The notes: generated by a model from the letters alone, not told the origin. A DNA stretch of 64,000 bases from Ravibacter sp964559125 (GCA_964559125.1 CAZLGW010000017.1:61060-125059); one strand, 5' to 3'. Shown: positions 44,512 through 53,565, counted from the first letter of the stretch. A program made the numbers and translations.

Positions 44512-46387
44512 CCTTTATCTCGTCGACAACCGAAGGATCCAGCAAGGTAGAGGTGTCTCCCAGGTTGGATACATCCCCTTCCGCTATTTTGCGCAGGATT
44601 CTCCGCATGATTTTGCCCGACCTGGTTTTAGGCAATCCCGACACAAACTGGATCTTATCGGGTTTGGCAATAGGTCCGATGATCTGAGCTACGGTCGTGG
44701 AAATGTCCTTCCTCATCATTTCCGGCTCGCCGGGCTTTCTCTCTGTTATGACAAAGGCATAAATTCCCTGTCCTTTGATATCGTGCGGGTATCCTACGAT
44801 GGCCGATTCGACAACGCCAAGGTGCATATTGATCGCGTTCTCCACTTCGGCGGTCCCGATCCGGTGCCCCGAAACGTTCAGTACGTCATCCACGCGCCCC
44901 GTGATGCGGTAAAAGCCGTTCTCATCTCTCAGGCAGCCGTCCCCAGTGAAATATTTCCCCGGATAGGTCGAGAAATAAGTTTGCTTGCAACGCTCGTGAT
45001 CGCCATAGGTGGTCCGGATAATTCCGGGCCAGGGGAACTTAATACAGAGGTTTCCGCTTACTTCAGCGCCTTCCAGCTCGTTCCCGTTTTCATCTACGAT
45101 CGATGGCTGCACGCCGGGTAACGGCAGGGTCGCGTAGGTAGCTTTTTCAGGCGTAAGACCGGCCAGGCCTGAGATCAGGATACCGCCGTTTTCGGTCTGC
45201 CACCAGGTATCGACTATCGGGCACTTCCCTTTGCCGATATTTGTCTTAAACCAATGCCATGCCTCTTCGTTGATAGGCTCACCAACAGAACCCAGCTTCG
45301 TCAGCGAACTGAGGTCATGGTCTTTTATGTACTGCAGACCGAAGCTCATCAGCGACCGGATCGCAGTCGGAGCAGTGTAAAGAATATTGACTTTGTGCTT
45401 ATCGACGATCTCCCAAAGCCTTCCCGCATCCGGGTAGGTCGGTACGCCTTCGAACATCAGGGTAGTGGCGCCATAGCATAGCGGTCCGTAGACAATATAG
45501 CTATGGCCCGTGATCCAACCGATATCCGCGGTACAGAAGTGGATCTCCCCGGGCTCATACTGAAACACATTGGCAAAGGTATAGGTCGTGTACACCATGT
45601 ATCCTCCGCAGGTGTGGACTACGCCTTTCGGTTTCCCGGTGGAGCCGGATGTATAAAGGATAAACAACACATCCTCGGCATCCATTTCCTCGGCAGGGCA
45701 CCTGGCCTCTACATACTTCACTTCCTCATCCCACCAAAGGTCGCGGCCTTTCAACATCGACACCGGGGTCCTGGTGCGCGTCAGAACCAGTACACGCTCG
45801 ACCGACGGACACGACTCCAGGGCGTGATCGACCGTCTCTTTCATCGGGATTACCTTCTGTCCGCGGAAAGCTCCGTCGGAAGTAATCACCATCCGGCAGC
45901 CCGCGTCGTTGATCCGGTCGGAAATGGACTTAGCTGAAAATCCACCGAACACTACGGAATGTATAGCCCCGATCCTTGCACATGCCAGGACGGCTATAGC
46001 CAGCTCAGGTACCATGGGCAGGTAGATACACACCCGGTCTCCTTTCTTAATTCCGTATTTTTTCAAAACATTGGCAAGACGGCAAACCCGGTCGTATAAG
46101 ATCTGGTACGTCAGGGTTACAGCTTCATCTTCCGGATCGTTAGGTTCCCAGATGATGGCGGGCTGATTCGCCCTCTCAGGGAGGTGCCTGTCAATTGCAT
46201 TTTCCGTAATGTTCAGCTTTCCGCCTTCAAACCATTTCACGTTGGGTTCAGAAAAATTCCAATCCAGTACCCGTTTCCATGGTTTTCTCCATAGAAATTC
46301 CTGCGCAACTTCCGCCCAGAACCCCTCGGGATCCTCCACGCTCTGTGTGTACTTCTCCTTGTATTCCTCGTAACTCGAAATTTTCAT
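44498..46387 (-). CDS. acs: Acetyl-CoA synthetase (AMP-forming)
   Basis: A 629-residue enzyme that activates acetate through acetyl-AMP to acetyl-CoA in the cytoplasm. It shows the AMP-binding P-loop YTSGSTGKPKGVVHT, the WWQTENGG motif, the TGDGC strand, the hinge GRVDDVLNVSGHRIGT and the regulatory lysine in TRSGKIMRR (Lys592), the known acetylation site. Length is normal. The ATG at 46387 is near an AT-rich stretch that may hold the promoter. It is downstream of the small membrane protein and transporter genes on the same strand but separated by 225 bases including the copy-2 element. Confidence 0.97.
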   Translation of the reverse strand: MKISSYEEYKEKYTQSVEDPEGFWAEVAQEFLWRKPWKRVLDWNFSEPNVKWFEGGKLNITENAIDRHLPERANQPAIIWEPNDPEDEAVTLTYQILYDRVCRLANVLKKYGIKKGDRVCIYLPMVPELAIAVLACARIGAIHSVVFGGFSAKSISDRINDAGCRMVITSDGAFRGQKVIPMKETVDHALESCPSVERVLVLTRTRTPVSMLKGRDLWWDEEVKYVEARCPAEEMDAEDVLFILYTSGSTGKPKGVVHTCGGYMVYTTYTFANVFQYEPGEIHFCTADIGWITGHSYIVYGPLCYGATTLMFEGVPTYPDAGRLWEIVDKHKVNILYTAPTAIRSLMSFGLQYIKDHDLSSLTKLGSVGEPINEEAWHWFKTNIGKGKCPIVDTWWQTENGGILISGLAGLTPEKATYATLPLPGVQPSIVDENGNELEGAEVSGNLCIKFPWPGIIRTTYGDHERCKQTYFSTYPGKYFTGDGCLRDENGFYRITGRVDDVLNVSGHRIGTAEVENAINMHLGVVESAIVGYPHDIKGQGIYAFVITERKPGEPEMMRKDISTTVAQIIGPIAKPDKIQFVSGLPKTRSGKIMRRILRKIAEGDVSNLGDTSTLLDPSVVDEIKDGAI

Positions 46388-46485
46388 TGGTTAATCCTCT
46401 GAATAAATATATACTGACAATAAAATAAAATTTCCCGGGATATTTTCCCGTAGGGCCTAAAAAGTATTCCCCAACAGAAACGGCG

Positions 46486-46611
46486 GAAGATGTTTAAAAA
46501 GTACCAAAATGCAAGGCGTTAAGGATGAGGTTGAGGGAGCATACCTGAGTATGTGACTGAAACCGAATTCCGAAAACAACGCAGCAGTTTGTGTGCTTTT
46601 TGGACATCTTC
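46486..46611 (-). mobile_element. MITE-like element, copy 2, with terminal inverted repeats
   Basis: 126 bases, about 90% identical to the inverse of 25027-25153. On the minus strand it starts GAAGATGTCCAAAAAG and ends CTTTTTAAACATCTTC. The seventh base pair of the terminal repeat is G-C here and A-T in copy 1, a paired change that keeps the stem. It begins one base after the stop codon of the small membrane protein gene, in the same orientation relative to that gene as copy 1 is to the TPR gene. Confidence 0.85.
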
Positions 46612-46612
46612 A

Positions 46613-46825
46613 TTAGTTGTATTCTTCCTTTAAAGAATAATACCCAAATAATGCAAAACCAAACAAAATTGGCAAAAAAATCAAAATAATGATCGGCCAG
46701 AATATAGTGGCGTCTGCCGGAACGCCGGCGCTTATCTCGCTGATCGCCGTAGAAACAATGTAATAAGCGGTCAGGACGCTTAAAATAATCCAGACAACTC
46801 CCAAAACCTTACGTATCGCATTCAT
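46613..46825 (-). CDS. Small two-helix membrane protein beside the transporter
   Basis: A 70-residue protein with two membrane helices (about 7-25 and 41-63) and a short acidic tail. It lies 24 bases after the transporter gene on the same strand, so it is probably translated from the same mRNA. Small membrane proteins beside MFS transporters or cation symporters can be accessory subunits; here the role is unknown. It resembles no family I can name. The stop is directly followed by the copy-2 element. Confidence 0.75.
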   Translation of the reverse strand: MNAIRKVLGVVWIILSVLTAYYIVSTAISEISAGVPADATIFWPIIILIFLPILFGFALFGYYSLKEEYN

Positions 46826-46849
46826 ATCTTTAAGTTCTTGTTTATCAGA

Positions 46850-48361
46850 CTATTCGTTATTATAACTATTCTTAAGATAAATTGCGCCGATGACAAAACA
46901 GACGGCAGCCACTATAATGACATAGGTAAGTCCTGCGAGCGGATCGCCCGAGGGATCGGCTACCGTTTTGGAATCTTCAAAAAAGCGCGTGGCAATGGCC
47001 GGCGTCAACCCCCCGAAAATCCCGTTTCCTATGTGATAAGGCAGAGACATCGAAGTGTACCGGATCCTGGTAGGGAACAATTCAACCAGAAATGCTGCAA
47101 TCGGCCCGTATACCATTGTAACGAATATTACCTGTATAAATATCAGGAGCACCATCAACCAAAAACCCGCGTTACTGAGAACGGTTCCCTTTACTGCTTC
47201 CCCGAATGGCTTCCCATCCAGCTCTCTCCTGACTTCCTTCACTACCGTACTATCTGAATAGGTTCGGGCAGTCGTAATGGTCGCTATCTGCTTCGCGGGA
47301 TCTTCTTCCCAGGCTGATATTTCCCTCTCTATATTGTACAGATCTGCAACTTCCGTCTTTTTCTCCAGGTCGGCCAGGTTATACATAGCGGTATAGATGG
47401 GCCGGTAGAACAAAACCCCCAGGAGCATCCCGCCGAGCATGATCCACTTTCTTCCTATCTTATCGGAAAGCCATCCGAAAAGCACGAAAAAAGGAGTACC
47501 CAGCAGCAGGGCGAATACAATGATATAGTTAACCTGCACATGGTCGATGTTACAGGTTTTCTGGATAAAAGACATGGCATAAAACTGCCCGGTATACCAG
47601 ATCACGCCCTGCCCCATAGCTGCGCCGAACAACGCCAGTAAAACCATTTTCAGGTTTTCTTTCTTCCCGAAAGATTCTTTCAGCGGGTTGGTGGAGGTCT
47701 TTCCCTCTTTCTTCAGCTTTGCAAATACCGGCGATTCATGCATCTTCAGTCGGATGAAGATAGACACCCCCACCAGGATCGAAGACAGGAGAAAAGGAAC
47801 CCTCCATCCCCAGTCGCGGAACGAATCCTCTCCCATAGTGGTCCGCGTCAGCAGGATCACCACAAGCGAGACGAACAGGCCGAGCGTAGCTGTGGTCTGT
47901 ATCCAGGAAGTATAAAATCCACGCTTGTTTGACGGCGAGTGCTCGGCTACATAGGTAGCAGCACCGCCATATTCCCCGCCCAGGGCCAGCCCCTGGACCA
48001 GCCTCATTAACAACACCAGGAGAGGCGCCGCATAGCCAATCGTTTCGTAGCTGGGAATCAACCCTATCAGGAAGGTAGATCCCCCCATCAGGATAAGCGT
48101 AACCAAAAAGGTGTATTTCCGCCCTACAAGGTCGCCGAGACGGCCGAAAACCAAGGCCCCGAAAGGCCTCACGATAAACCCGGCCGCAAATGTCAGCAGT
48201 GTATTGAGAAAGGCGATTGTAGGGTTATCCTGAGGAAAAAACTTAACGGATAAAATGGTGGCCAGGCTACCGAAAATATAAAAATCATACCACTCAATGA
48301 GTGTTCCTACCGATGAGGAAGTTATGACCGTCCAGATACCGGTCTGCTTTTGTTTCGTCAT
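46850..48361 (-). CDS. MFS transporter, metabolite:H+ symporter (MHS) type
   Basis: A 503-residue transporter with twelve probable membrane helices. The N-half signature GRLGDLVGRKYTF between helices 2 and 3, and LVQGLALGGEYGGAATY, mark the MHS group (proline/betaine, alpha-ketoglutarate, shikimate and similar). An unusual hydrophilic insert of about 65 residues, rich in Lys and Glu, lies roughly between residues 335 and 400. With the nearby acetyl-CoA synthetase, a carboxylate substrate is plausible but not shown. The start ATG at 48361 has an upstream TATTTTTG element at 48422-48429. Confidence 0.88.
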   Translation of the reverse strand: MTKQKQTGIWTVITSSSVGTLIEWYDFYIFGSLATILSVKFFPQDNPTIAFLNTLLTFAAGFIVRPFGALVFGRLGDLVGRKYTFLVTLILMGGSTFLIGLIPSYETIGYAAPLLVLLMRLVQGLALGGEYGGAATYVAEHSPSNKRGFYTSWIQTTATLGLFVSLVVILLTRTTMGEDSFRDWGWRVPFLLSSILVGVSIFIRLKMHESPVFAKLKKEGKTSTNPLKESFGKKENLKMVLLALFGAAMGQGVIWYTGQFYAMSFIQKTCNIDHVQVNYIIVFALLLGTPFFVLFGWLSDKIGRKWIMLGGMLLGVLFYRPIYTAMYNLADLEKKTEVADLYNIEREISAWEEDPAKQIATITTARTYSDSTVVKEVRRELDGKPFGEAVKGTVLSNAGFWLMVLLIFIQVIFVTMVYGPIAAFLVELFPTRIRYTSMSLPYHIGNGIFGGLTPAIATRFFEDSKTVADPSGDPLAGLTYVIIVAAVCFVIGAIYLKNSYNNE

Positions 48362-48421
48362 TAACTGTACTTTAAGGGTTTGGTTGTCGGTTCTCGTTAA
48401 CTATTTTAAAAGATTTGGCCA

Positions 48422-48429
48422 CAAAAATA
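48422..48429 (-). promoter_or_regulatory. TAnnTTTG -7 element for the transporter gene
   Basis: TATTTTTG on the minus strand, 60 bases before the transporter ATG. No clear TTG at the usual spacing. A partial match. Confidence 0.4.
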
Positions 48430-48564
48430 TGTTTCTTTGCCGGGTAAAATTGTTAATCCGGCCGGACATATCCAATTTATTCCTCGTTTTCTCTTTAAAT
48501 CTTAAAGCAAGGCCGGATATACTGAGCGGGAAGGGACTAATTTACTTCTAACTGGCTTTTTTCT

Positions 48565-49791
48565 ATGGCCCCGGATTTCACACCTCTGACTGACGACGAG
48601 CTCAGCCTGGTCATGACAAACCTCAGGTCGGATCCTGCTCAGCTGGCTTTGAAACTCCATGGAAAAACGGGTATTGACGGTCAAAAGATAGTGCAACAGG
48701 TCGTAGCCCGGCAAAAGGCCAGGGGCAAGCTTCCGGACTGGTATTCGTCAGACAAGCTTTTCTTTCCCCCTCCCGTATCGGTAGAACAGGCATCGTCGCA
48801 GGCCACTGCCCGCTATAAAGCCTCGTTGGTTGCCGGAGAGCACCTTGCCGACCTTACCGCAGGGATGGGCGTAGACGCTTACTACTTCTCAAAGCAGTTT
48901 GACAAGGTCACCGGCTACGAAATCGACTCCCGGCTTGCATCGATAACTGCATACAACCTTGCCATACTGGGTGCACCCAATGTCAGGATCGTGAATAAAA
49001 GCGCCGAAAACCCCGAACAGGTAAAATCGGATTGTATTTTTATCGATCCTTCCAGGAGAGATGCCCAAAAAAGAAAGGTTGCCGCTTTCGAAGACAGCAG
49101 CCCCAATATTCTTGAATTACTGCCCCGCCTGGCTGACCTGGCGCCGGTGATTATGATCAAATCATCGCCTTTGGTCGACATAGACCTGGCTATCTCGCAG
49201 CTGCAGTGGGTTAGCGAAGTGCATGTGCAGGGATACCAGAAAGAATGTAAAGAACTGGTTTTTATCCTGAGACCGCATCTCCCCCGGCAAAATCCGCAGA
49301 TAAATGCGGTCATGATCGACGAGGAAGGCGTTCCTCTCAGAAGGCAGGTTTTCACAAGGCAGGAAGAAGCCGGCTGCGCCCCTGTCTACGGCGATCCGGC
49401 AGGCTACCTCTACGAACCCCACCCCGCTTTTATGAAGGCCGGAGGCTTCAACCTGATCACGAGAGAATACGATTTGATCAAAATCGCGGCAAACAGTCAT
49501 TTATATTCCTCTGAAGAGCCTAAAGCAGATTTTCCGGGAAGGATCTTCCGCATAAAGGGAATAGCCGACGCCTCCCGGTTTTCGCCAAAAAACTGGCTGC
49601 AGGAGGAAAAAGCCAACCTCACTCTGAGAAATTTCCCTTCCAATCCGGATGACCTCCGGAAAAAATGGCGTCTAAAAGAAGGCGGGCATGACTATCTGTT
49701 CGCTACAACATTATCTTCCAACAGAAAAGTGGTCATTATATCGGAGAAGACGGAAGCAAGAACATTTCATCAAACAGAACTTCAAACATGA
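48565..49791 (+). CDS. THUMP-like domain class I SAM-dependent methyltransferase
   Basis: A 408-residue protein resembling the PG_1098 family of Bacteroidota. The methyltransferase part has motif I LADLTAGMGVDAYYFS (about 94-109) and the acidic residue in VTGYEIDS, plus the DCIFIDPSRRD motif that may hold the catalytic site. A C-terminal region (about 300-400) fits a THUMP-like domain with the LREFL-like LTLRNFP segment. The substrate is probably RNA, but unproven. It is divergent from the transporter gene. Family confidence is good. Confidence 0.85.
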   Translation: MAPDFTPLTDDELSLVMTNLRSDPAQLALKLHGKTGIDGQKIVQQVVARQKARGKLPDWYSSDKLFFPPPVSVEQASSQATARYKASLVAGEHLADLTAGMGVDAYYFSKQFDKVTGYEIDSRLASITAYNLAILGAPNVRIVNKSAENPEQVKSDCIFIDPSRRDAQKRKVAAFEDSSPNILELLPRLADLAPVIMIKSSPLVDIDLAISQLQWVSEVHVQGYQKECKELVFILRPHLPRQNPQINAVMIDEEGVPLRRQVFTRQEEAGCAPVYGDPAGYLYEPHPAFMKAGGFNLITREYDLIKIAANSHLYSSEEPKADFPGRIFRIKGIADASRFSPKNWLQEEKANLTLRNFPSNPDDLRKKWRLKEGGHDYLFATTLSSNRKVVIISEKTEARTFHQTELQT

Positions 49792-49879
49792 AATAGCTGT
49801 TGGCTTTTAGAAATGAGCCGGGCGACAAACGACTCAAAAGCTTCCGCGAACCGCAACAAGCCATTTAACAATTTTAGAG

Positions 49880-50518
49880 ATGAAAAAGAACCTATTGATT
49901 TTCGCTGCGTCGCTGTTATTTATCGCGACTACTACTACAGCCCAAACCGTATCTCCCGCCAGGCAGACGGTCAACAAAGTTGAAATGGCCGGTCTCAACC
50001 TGTCAACCAGCATCCCTGAGAAGTACCTCAAAGATTACTGGACTACCTATCTTTCCAAATACGGGAAAGTACGGTCAAAAAAGGGCGCTCAGACACTTGA
50101 AAAGGCCTATATTCCGGACATTTCGAAAAATTCGCTCAACCTGACCAGCTCCGTGACCAGCAGCAGGAACATTTCAACGATCTTTCTTTCTGTCCAGGAT
50201 GGGGGTACCATTATATCGAGCGCTTCCGACGCCGGCTACATGGAAACCGAACAGTTTTTAAAGCAATTTCTAACCTATGCCACGGCACAGGAAGAGCTGC
50301 GGCTGGTCAAGGAGGATTTCTCCAAAACACAGGACGAGCAGAAAAAGCTCGTAAGGGAAAAAGACCGTCTCACGAAAGAGATCGAAAAGACAGAGAAGGA
50401 ATTGCAGAAGCTTCGTGACGAGCTCGCCAAAAAAGATACCGAGCTGGCAAACTACAACACGATCCTCGAAAACAAGCAGAAAGGAGTAAAAGAGGTCGAG
50501 TCGAAAAACACTAACTGA
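49880..50518 (+). CDS. Secreted coiled-coil protein
   Basis: A 212-residue protein with a signal peptide (about 1-21, TTAQ), a folded-looking N-terminal domain (about 30-135, with a TIFLSVQDGGTIISS strand pair) and a long coiled coil (about 136-205; EEL..KE..KTQDEQKKLVREKDRL and further heptads). Proteins of this shape with an N-terminal globular head and a coiled coil are common and uncharacterised in Bacteroidota. The last 8 bases overlap the end of the convergent aat gene. Function unknown. Confidence 0.78.
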   Translation: MKKNLLIFAASLLFIATTTTAQTVSPARQTVNKVEMAGLNLSTSIPEKYLKDYWTTYLSKYGKVRSKKGAQTLEKAYIPDISKNSLNLTSSVTSSRNISTIFLSVQDGGTIISSASDAGYMETEQFLKQFLTYATAQEELRLVKEDFSKTQDEQKKLVREKDRLTKEIEKTEKELQKLRDELAKKDTELANYNTILENKQKGVKEVESKNTN

Positions 50519-51104
50519 GGCGGAAATCCGCCTTCACCGTACAGGCTTTACGGAGTTTTTTCAGATAGTCTTCTCTCGGGATCTCTATCGCTCCGTATCG
50601 CTGTACATTCGGGTTCATAAACTGTGTGTCCAGCAGCCGGTAGTTACCCGCCTTCAGAATCTGTATCAGGTAGTGGAAGGCTATTTTAGAAGCATTGCTA
50701 ACCAGGTGAAACATGGACTCGCCAAAAAAAGCCGCGCCGATCGATACGCCATACAGGCCTCCTACCAGCTTTCCTTCCTGGTAGCATTCCACGCTGTGGG
50801 CATACCCCATTTGGTGCAGCTCAGAATAGGCCATTATCAGGCCCTCCGAGATCCAGGTTTCACGCTCGTACCTGCGGGGTGCCGCACAATACCTCATAAC
50901 GGCCTCAAAGCACTGATCGATCTTAACCTCAAAGAGCCCTTTGTTGAGAACAGGTTTCAATGACCTGGACACCTTATAGGCATCGATAGGAATAATCGCC
51001 CGGGGGTCGGGTGAATACCAGTATAGCGTCCCGTCCTTTTCCGCCATGGGAAAAACACCGTGAACATACCCGTAGATCAGGTCCTCTGCCGATACTTCTT
51101 TCAT
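50511..51104 (-). CDS. aat: Leucyl/phenylalanyl-tRNA-protein transferase
   Basis: A 197-residue enzyme that attaches Leu or Phe from tRNA to proteins starting with Arg or Lys, marking them for ClpAP via the N-end rule. Conserved parts are AYSELHQMGYAHSVE, GGLYGVSIGAAFFGESMF and the closing LDTQFMNPN block. The length is the short form usual in Bacteroidota. The ATG at 51104 has TTATACAA directly upstream, the same leader ending as gcvP and rhaB. No clp gene is beside it. Confidence 0.95.
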   Translation of the reverse strand: MKEVSAEDLIYGYVHGVFPMAEKDGTLYWYSPDPRAIIPIDAYKVSRSLKPVLNKGLFEVKIDQCFEAVMRYCAAPRRYERETWISEGLIMAYSELHQMGYAHSVECYQEGKLVGGLYGVSIGAAFFGESMFHLVSNASKIAFHYLIQILKAGNYRLLDTQFMNPNVQRYGAIEIPREDYLKKLRKACTVKADFRLS

Positions 51105-51512
51105 TTGTATAAGGTGGGTAATTTAAATTATGTAAGTGTTTGTAAGTTTTTTCGTCCGGTATCTTCATGCGGCTGGTGTGCAGTATAGTTTAATGCGAAT
51201 CCGGTTTTGCCTGATGTCCCCGGAGACGCAATTAAGAGTTTTTTTCCAAGAGCCAAAAAATTTTTTAGCATTTGCTCTTGCAGTAACGTTTTTTTTATGA
51301 CATTTGTATCGATTTTCAATAATCGAATCGATGAACAACAACGGATCACATAGCGTTTTTCATACTACCCCCTTCCGATTCAGGCCGTAAGGCCATGTCT
51401 GTCTTTTTTACCTACGCGGTAAATATTCTTCACCTTTTTTTTAGTCCAGTTTTTTTTAAGCTAATATCCGTGGATTACGGATGGGGTTTTTTATCCTGTT
51501 GTTAATCAATCC
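51105..51512. other. Intergenic region upstream of the arginine cluster
   Basis: About 400 bases between divergent aat and the GNAT gene. Seen within: a weak stem CAAGAGC/GCTCTTG (51247-51280) around a T/A-rich loop; an ATCGATT/AATCGAT pair near 51307-51331; and ATCCGT-GGATT-ACGGAT (about 51466-51482) followed by GGGG and six T, ten bases or so before the ATG region. The last could act as an attenuator, but no leader peptide is evident. No gene found. Confidence 0.4.
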
Positions 51513-52217
51513 ATGAAAAATTCTGAAAAATTCGGCAATCAGTTTATCGTTCAAATTGCCAACGAAGACCATCTCCATTATGCAGAAACTATTTGTGCAG
51601 AAATGGAGGAGAGCGCCAAAAAGCGTGGTACAGGGATCGCCAAGCGTTCTCCCGTTTACCTGATGGAGAAAATGGTGGAAGGGAAAGCTATCATTGCTAC
51701 CAATACAAATGGAGAGTGGGTAGGATTCTGCTATATCGAAACCTGGGAACACGGCAAATTCGTAGCCAATTCCGGCCTGATCGTACATCCTGATTTCCGC
51801 CAGAGCGGTATAGCCAAGGCCATCAAAACAAAGGCCTTCGAGCTTTCACGCTTTAAATATCCCGATGCCAAGATCATCGGGATCACCACGAGCCTGGCGG
51901 TCATGAAGATCAATTCCGATCTGGGTTATGAGCCTGTTACTTTCAGCGAATTGCCTGTAGAAGAAGGTTTCTGGAAGGGTTGTGCGAGTTGTGTCAACTA
52001 CGACATCCTGACGCGTACCAATCGTAAAAACTGCCTTTGCACGGGCATGATGTATGTAGGCGCCGAAAAGAAGGAAGAAAAACCCAAAAGTACCTGGGAT
52101 TTCCTGAAGGAGTCTGCTTTATACGAGCGTCTTTTGCGTATCAAGCAAAAGGTAATGCTGCGAAGGAACGACGGAAAAAACAACAAAAACAGTACGGAGG
52201 CTGTGGCAACTCACTAG
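51513..52217 (+). CDS. GNAT acyltransferase, candidate N-acylglutamate synthase of the arginine pathway
   Basis: A 234-residue protein with a GNAT fold (about 12-150): the acetyl-CoA loop region is SGLIVHPDFRQSGIAKAIKTKAF. A Cys-rich segment follows (about 155-180; KGCASCVNYDILTRTNRKNC with LCTGM), then a basic tail (about 195-234). It is the first gene of the arginine cluster and no argA or argJ is present, so it likely makes the N-acyl-glutamate that starts the pathway. Whether the acyl group is acetyl or succinyl is open; the carbamoyltransferase below bears on this. The cysteines might bind metal. A terminator lies after the gene. Confidence 0.85.
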   Translation: MKNSEKFGNQFIVQIANEDHLHYAETICAEMEESAKKRGTGIAKRSPVYLMEKMVEGKAIIATNTNGEWVGFCYIETWEHGKFVANSGLIVHPDFRQSGIAKAIKTKAFELSRFKYPDAKIIGITTSLAVMKINSDLGYEPVTFSELPVEEGFWKGCASCVNYDILTRTNRKNCLCTGMMYVGAEKKEEKPKSTWDFLKESALYERLLRIKQKVMLRRNDGKNNKNSTEAVATH

Positions 52218-52252
52218 TTGCTTCGACACAGAAGTTTGTTTGTCTTATATAC

Positions 52253-52300
52253 GACCTCACCGACTGTTTTTTCAGAAATTCGGTGAGGTCTTTTAATTTT
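52253..52300 (+). terminator. Strong hairpin with T run between GNAT gene and argG, overlapping a promoter element
   Basis: GACCTCACCGA (52253-52263) and TCGGTGAGGTC (52280-52290) form an 11-bp perfect stem with a 16-base loop, followed by TTTT. Immediately after, TAATTTTG (52294-52301) matches the -7 element, 51 bases before the argG ATG. So readthrough from the GNAT gene would be cut and argG restarted from its own promoter. The hairpin could also be a regulatory switch. Confidence 0.8.
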
Positions 52301-52301
52301 G
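52294..52301 (+). promoter_or_regulatory. TAnnTTTG -7 element for argG
   Basis: TAATTTTG overlaps the T run of the terminator. No TTG lies exactly 19-21 bases upstream (that place falls in the loop of T residues), so strength is uncertain. Confidence 0.45.
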
Positions 52302-52352
52302 TGAATTATCCTGCGTAAGGTCTGTACAGGCCTGTTACTTAAATTCGATCAA

Positions 52353-53558
52353 ATGTCTCAACCAAAAGTAGTTTTAGCATTCAGCGGAGGGCTCGATACC
52401 TCTTTTTGTGTCAAGTATTTAAGTGAGGACCGCGGCTTCGACGTGTACTCGGTCCTGGTTGATACCGGCGGGTTTTCGGAGGAAGAGCTCGAAGCGATAG
52501 AGAAGAACGCCTATTCCCTTGGGGTTAAGCAACATACCACTATTTCAAAAACAGATTCGTATTATAACGACTGTATCAAATACCTGATTTTCGGCAATAT
52601 CCTGAAAAACAATACCTATCCTCTTTCCGTCAGTGCGGAGCGGATCTTCCAGGCGGTAGCAGTTGCAGAATATGCGAAGGAGATCGGCGCCAATGCCATC
52701 GCGCACGGGAGTACCGGCGCCGGCAACGACCAGGTCCGCTTCGATATGGCATTCAGGATCATAGCGCCGGACGCTGAGATCATCACGCCTATCCGCGACC
52801 TGAAGCTGTCGCGCGAGGCAGAGATAGAGTATCTTATCAAAAAAGGGGTCGACAGGCCCTGGCATAAATCGGTTTACAGTATCAATAAGGGCTTGTGGGG
52901 CACTTCTGTGGGTGGTAAGGAAACCCTGACTTCGCACAGCTACCTGCCGGAAGAAGCATGGCCGACCCCTGTCTCAAAATCGGAGCCGGAAAGAATTACG
53001 CTCCATTTTGAAAAAGGCGAAGTCACAGGCCTGAACGGGGAAACCTATGAATCGCCGGTAAAGGTCATCCAGAAGCTGGCCGAGCTGGCACAGCCTTTCG
53101 GCATCGGCAGGGATATTCATGTCGGCGATACCATCATCGGTATCAAGGGCCGCGTAGGCTTTGAAGCTGCCGCCCCCCTGATCCTGATCAAGGCCCACCA
53201 TACGCTGGAAAAGCATGTCCTTACCGAGCAGCAGCTCTATTGGAAAGAGCAGCTTTCCAACTGGTACGGGAGCCTGCTTCACAAAGGCCAGTTCGTAGAG
53301 CCGGTGATGCGCAACATCGAAGCTTTCCTTCGCGACACCCAGGACCATGTTTCCGGCAAAGTCCATGTATATCTTGCTCCCTACCGGTTCCATATCGAAG
53401 GCATCGAATCTCCCTATGACCTGATGTCGCCCGTATTCGGCAGCTATGGCGAAATGAACAATGCCTGGAGCGGTGAAGACGTAAAAGGCTTCTCCAAAGT
53501 AGCCTCCAACCAAAACGTGATTTACGAAAAAATAAAGGAGCTGGCCGAAAAAAAGTGA
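52353..53558 (+). CDS. argG: Argininosuccinate synthase
   Basis: A 401-residue ATP-dependent enzyme that joins citrulline and aspartate. It has the ATP-binding AFSGGLDTSFC near residues 9-19, the HGSTGAGNDQVRFD motif and the GLDT-like SYYNDCIKYLI segment. Complete, normal length. It is followed 7 bases later by argC and belongs to the argG-argC-argD unit. Its substrate citrulline comes from deacylation of N-acyl-citrulline made by the last gene of the cluster. Confidence 0.97.
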   Translation: MSQPKVVLAFSGGLDTSFCVKYLSEDRGFDVYSVLVDTGGFSEEELEAIEKNAYSLGVKQHTTISKTDSYYNDCIKYLIFGNILKNNTYPLSVSAERIFQAVAVAEYAKEIGANAIAHGSTGAGNDQVRFDMAFRIIAPDAEIITPIRDLKLSREAEIEYLIKKGVDRPWHKSVYSINKGLWGTSVGGKETLTSHSYLPEEAWPTPVSKSEPERITLHFEKGEVTGLNGETYESPVKVIQKLAELAQPFGIGRDIHVGDTIIGIKGRVGFEAAAPLILIKAHHTLEKHVLTEQQLYWKEQLSNWYGSLLHKGQFVEPVMRNIEAFLRDTQDHVSGKVHVYLAPYRFHIEGIESPYDLMSPVFGSYGEMNNAWSGEDVKGFSKVASNQNVIYEKIKELAEKK

Positions 53559-53565
53559 TCCGATC

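Noticed and set aside
51247..51280. Hairpin before the arginine cluster as attenuator
   Set aside because: The stem is seven bases with a long A/T loop and is far from the start; no leader peptide with Arg codons was found.
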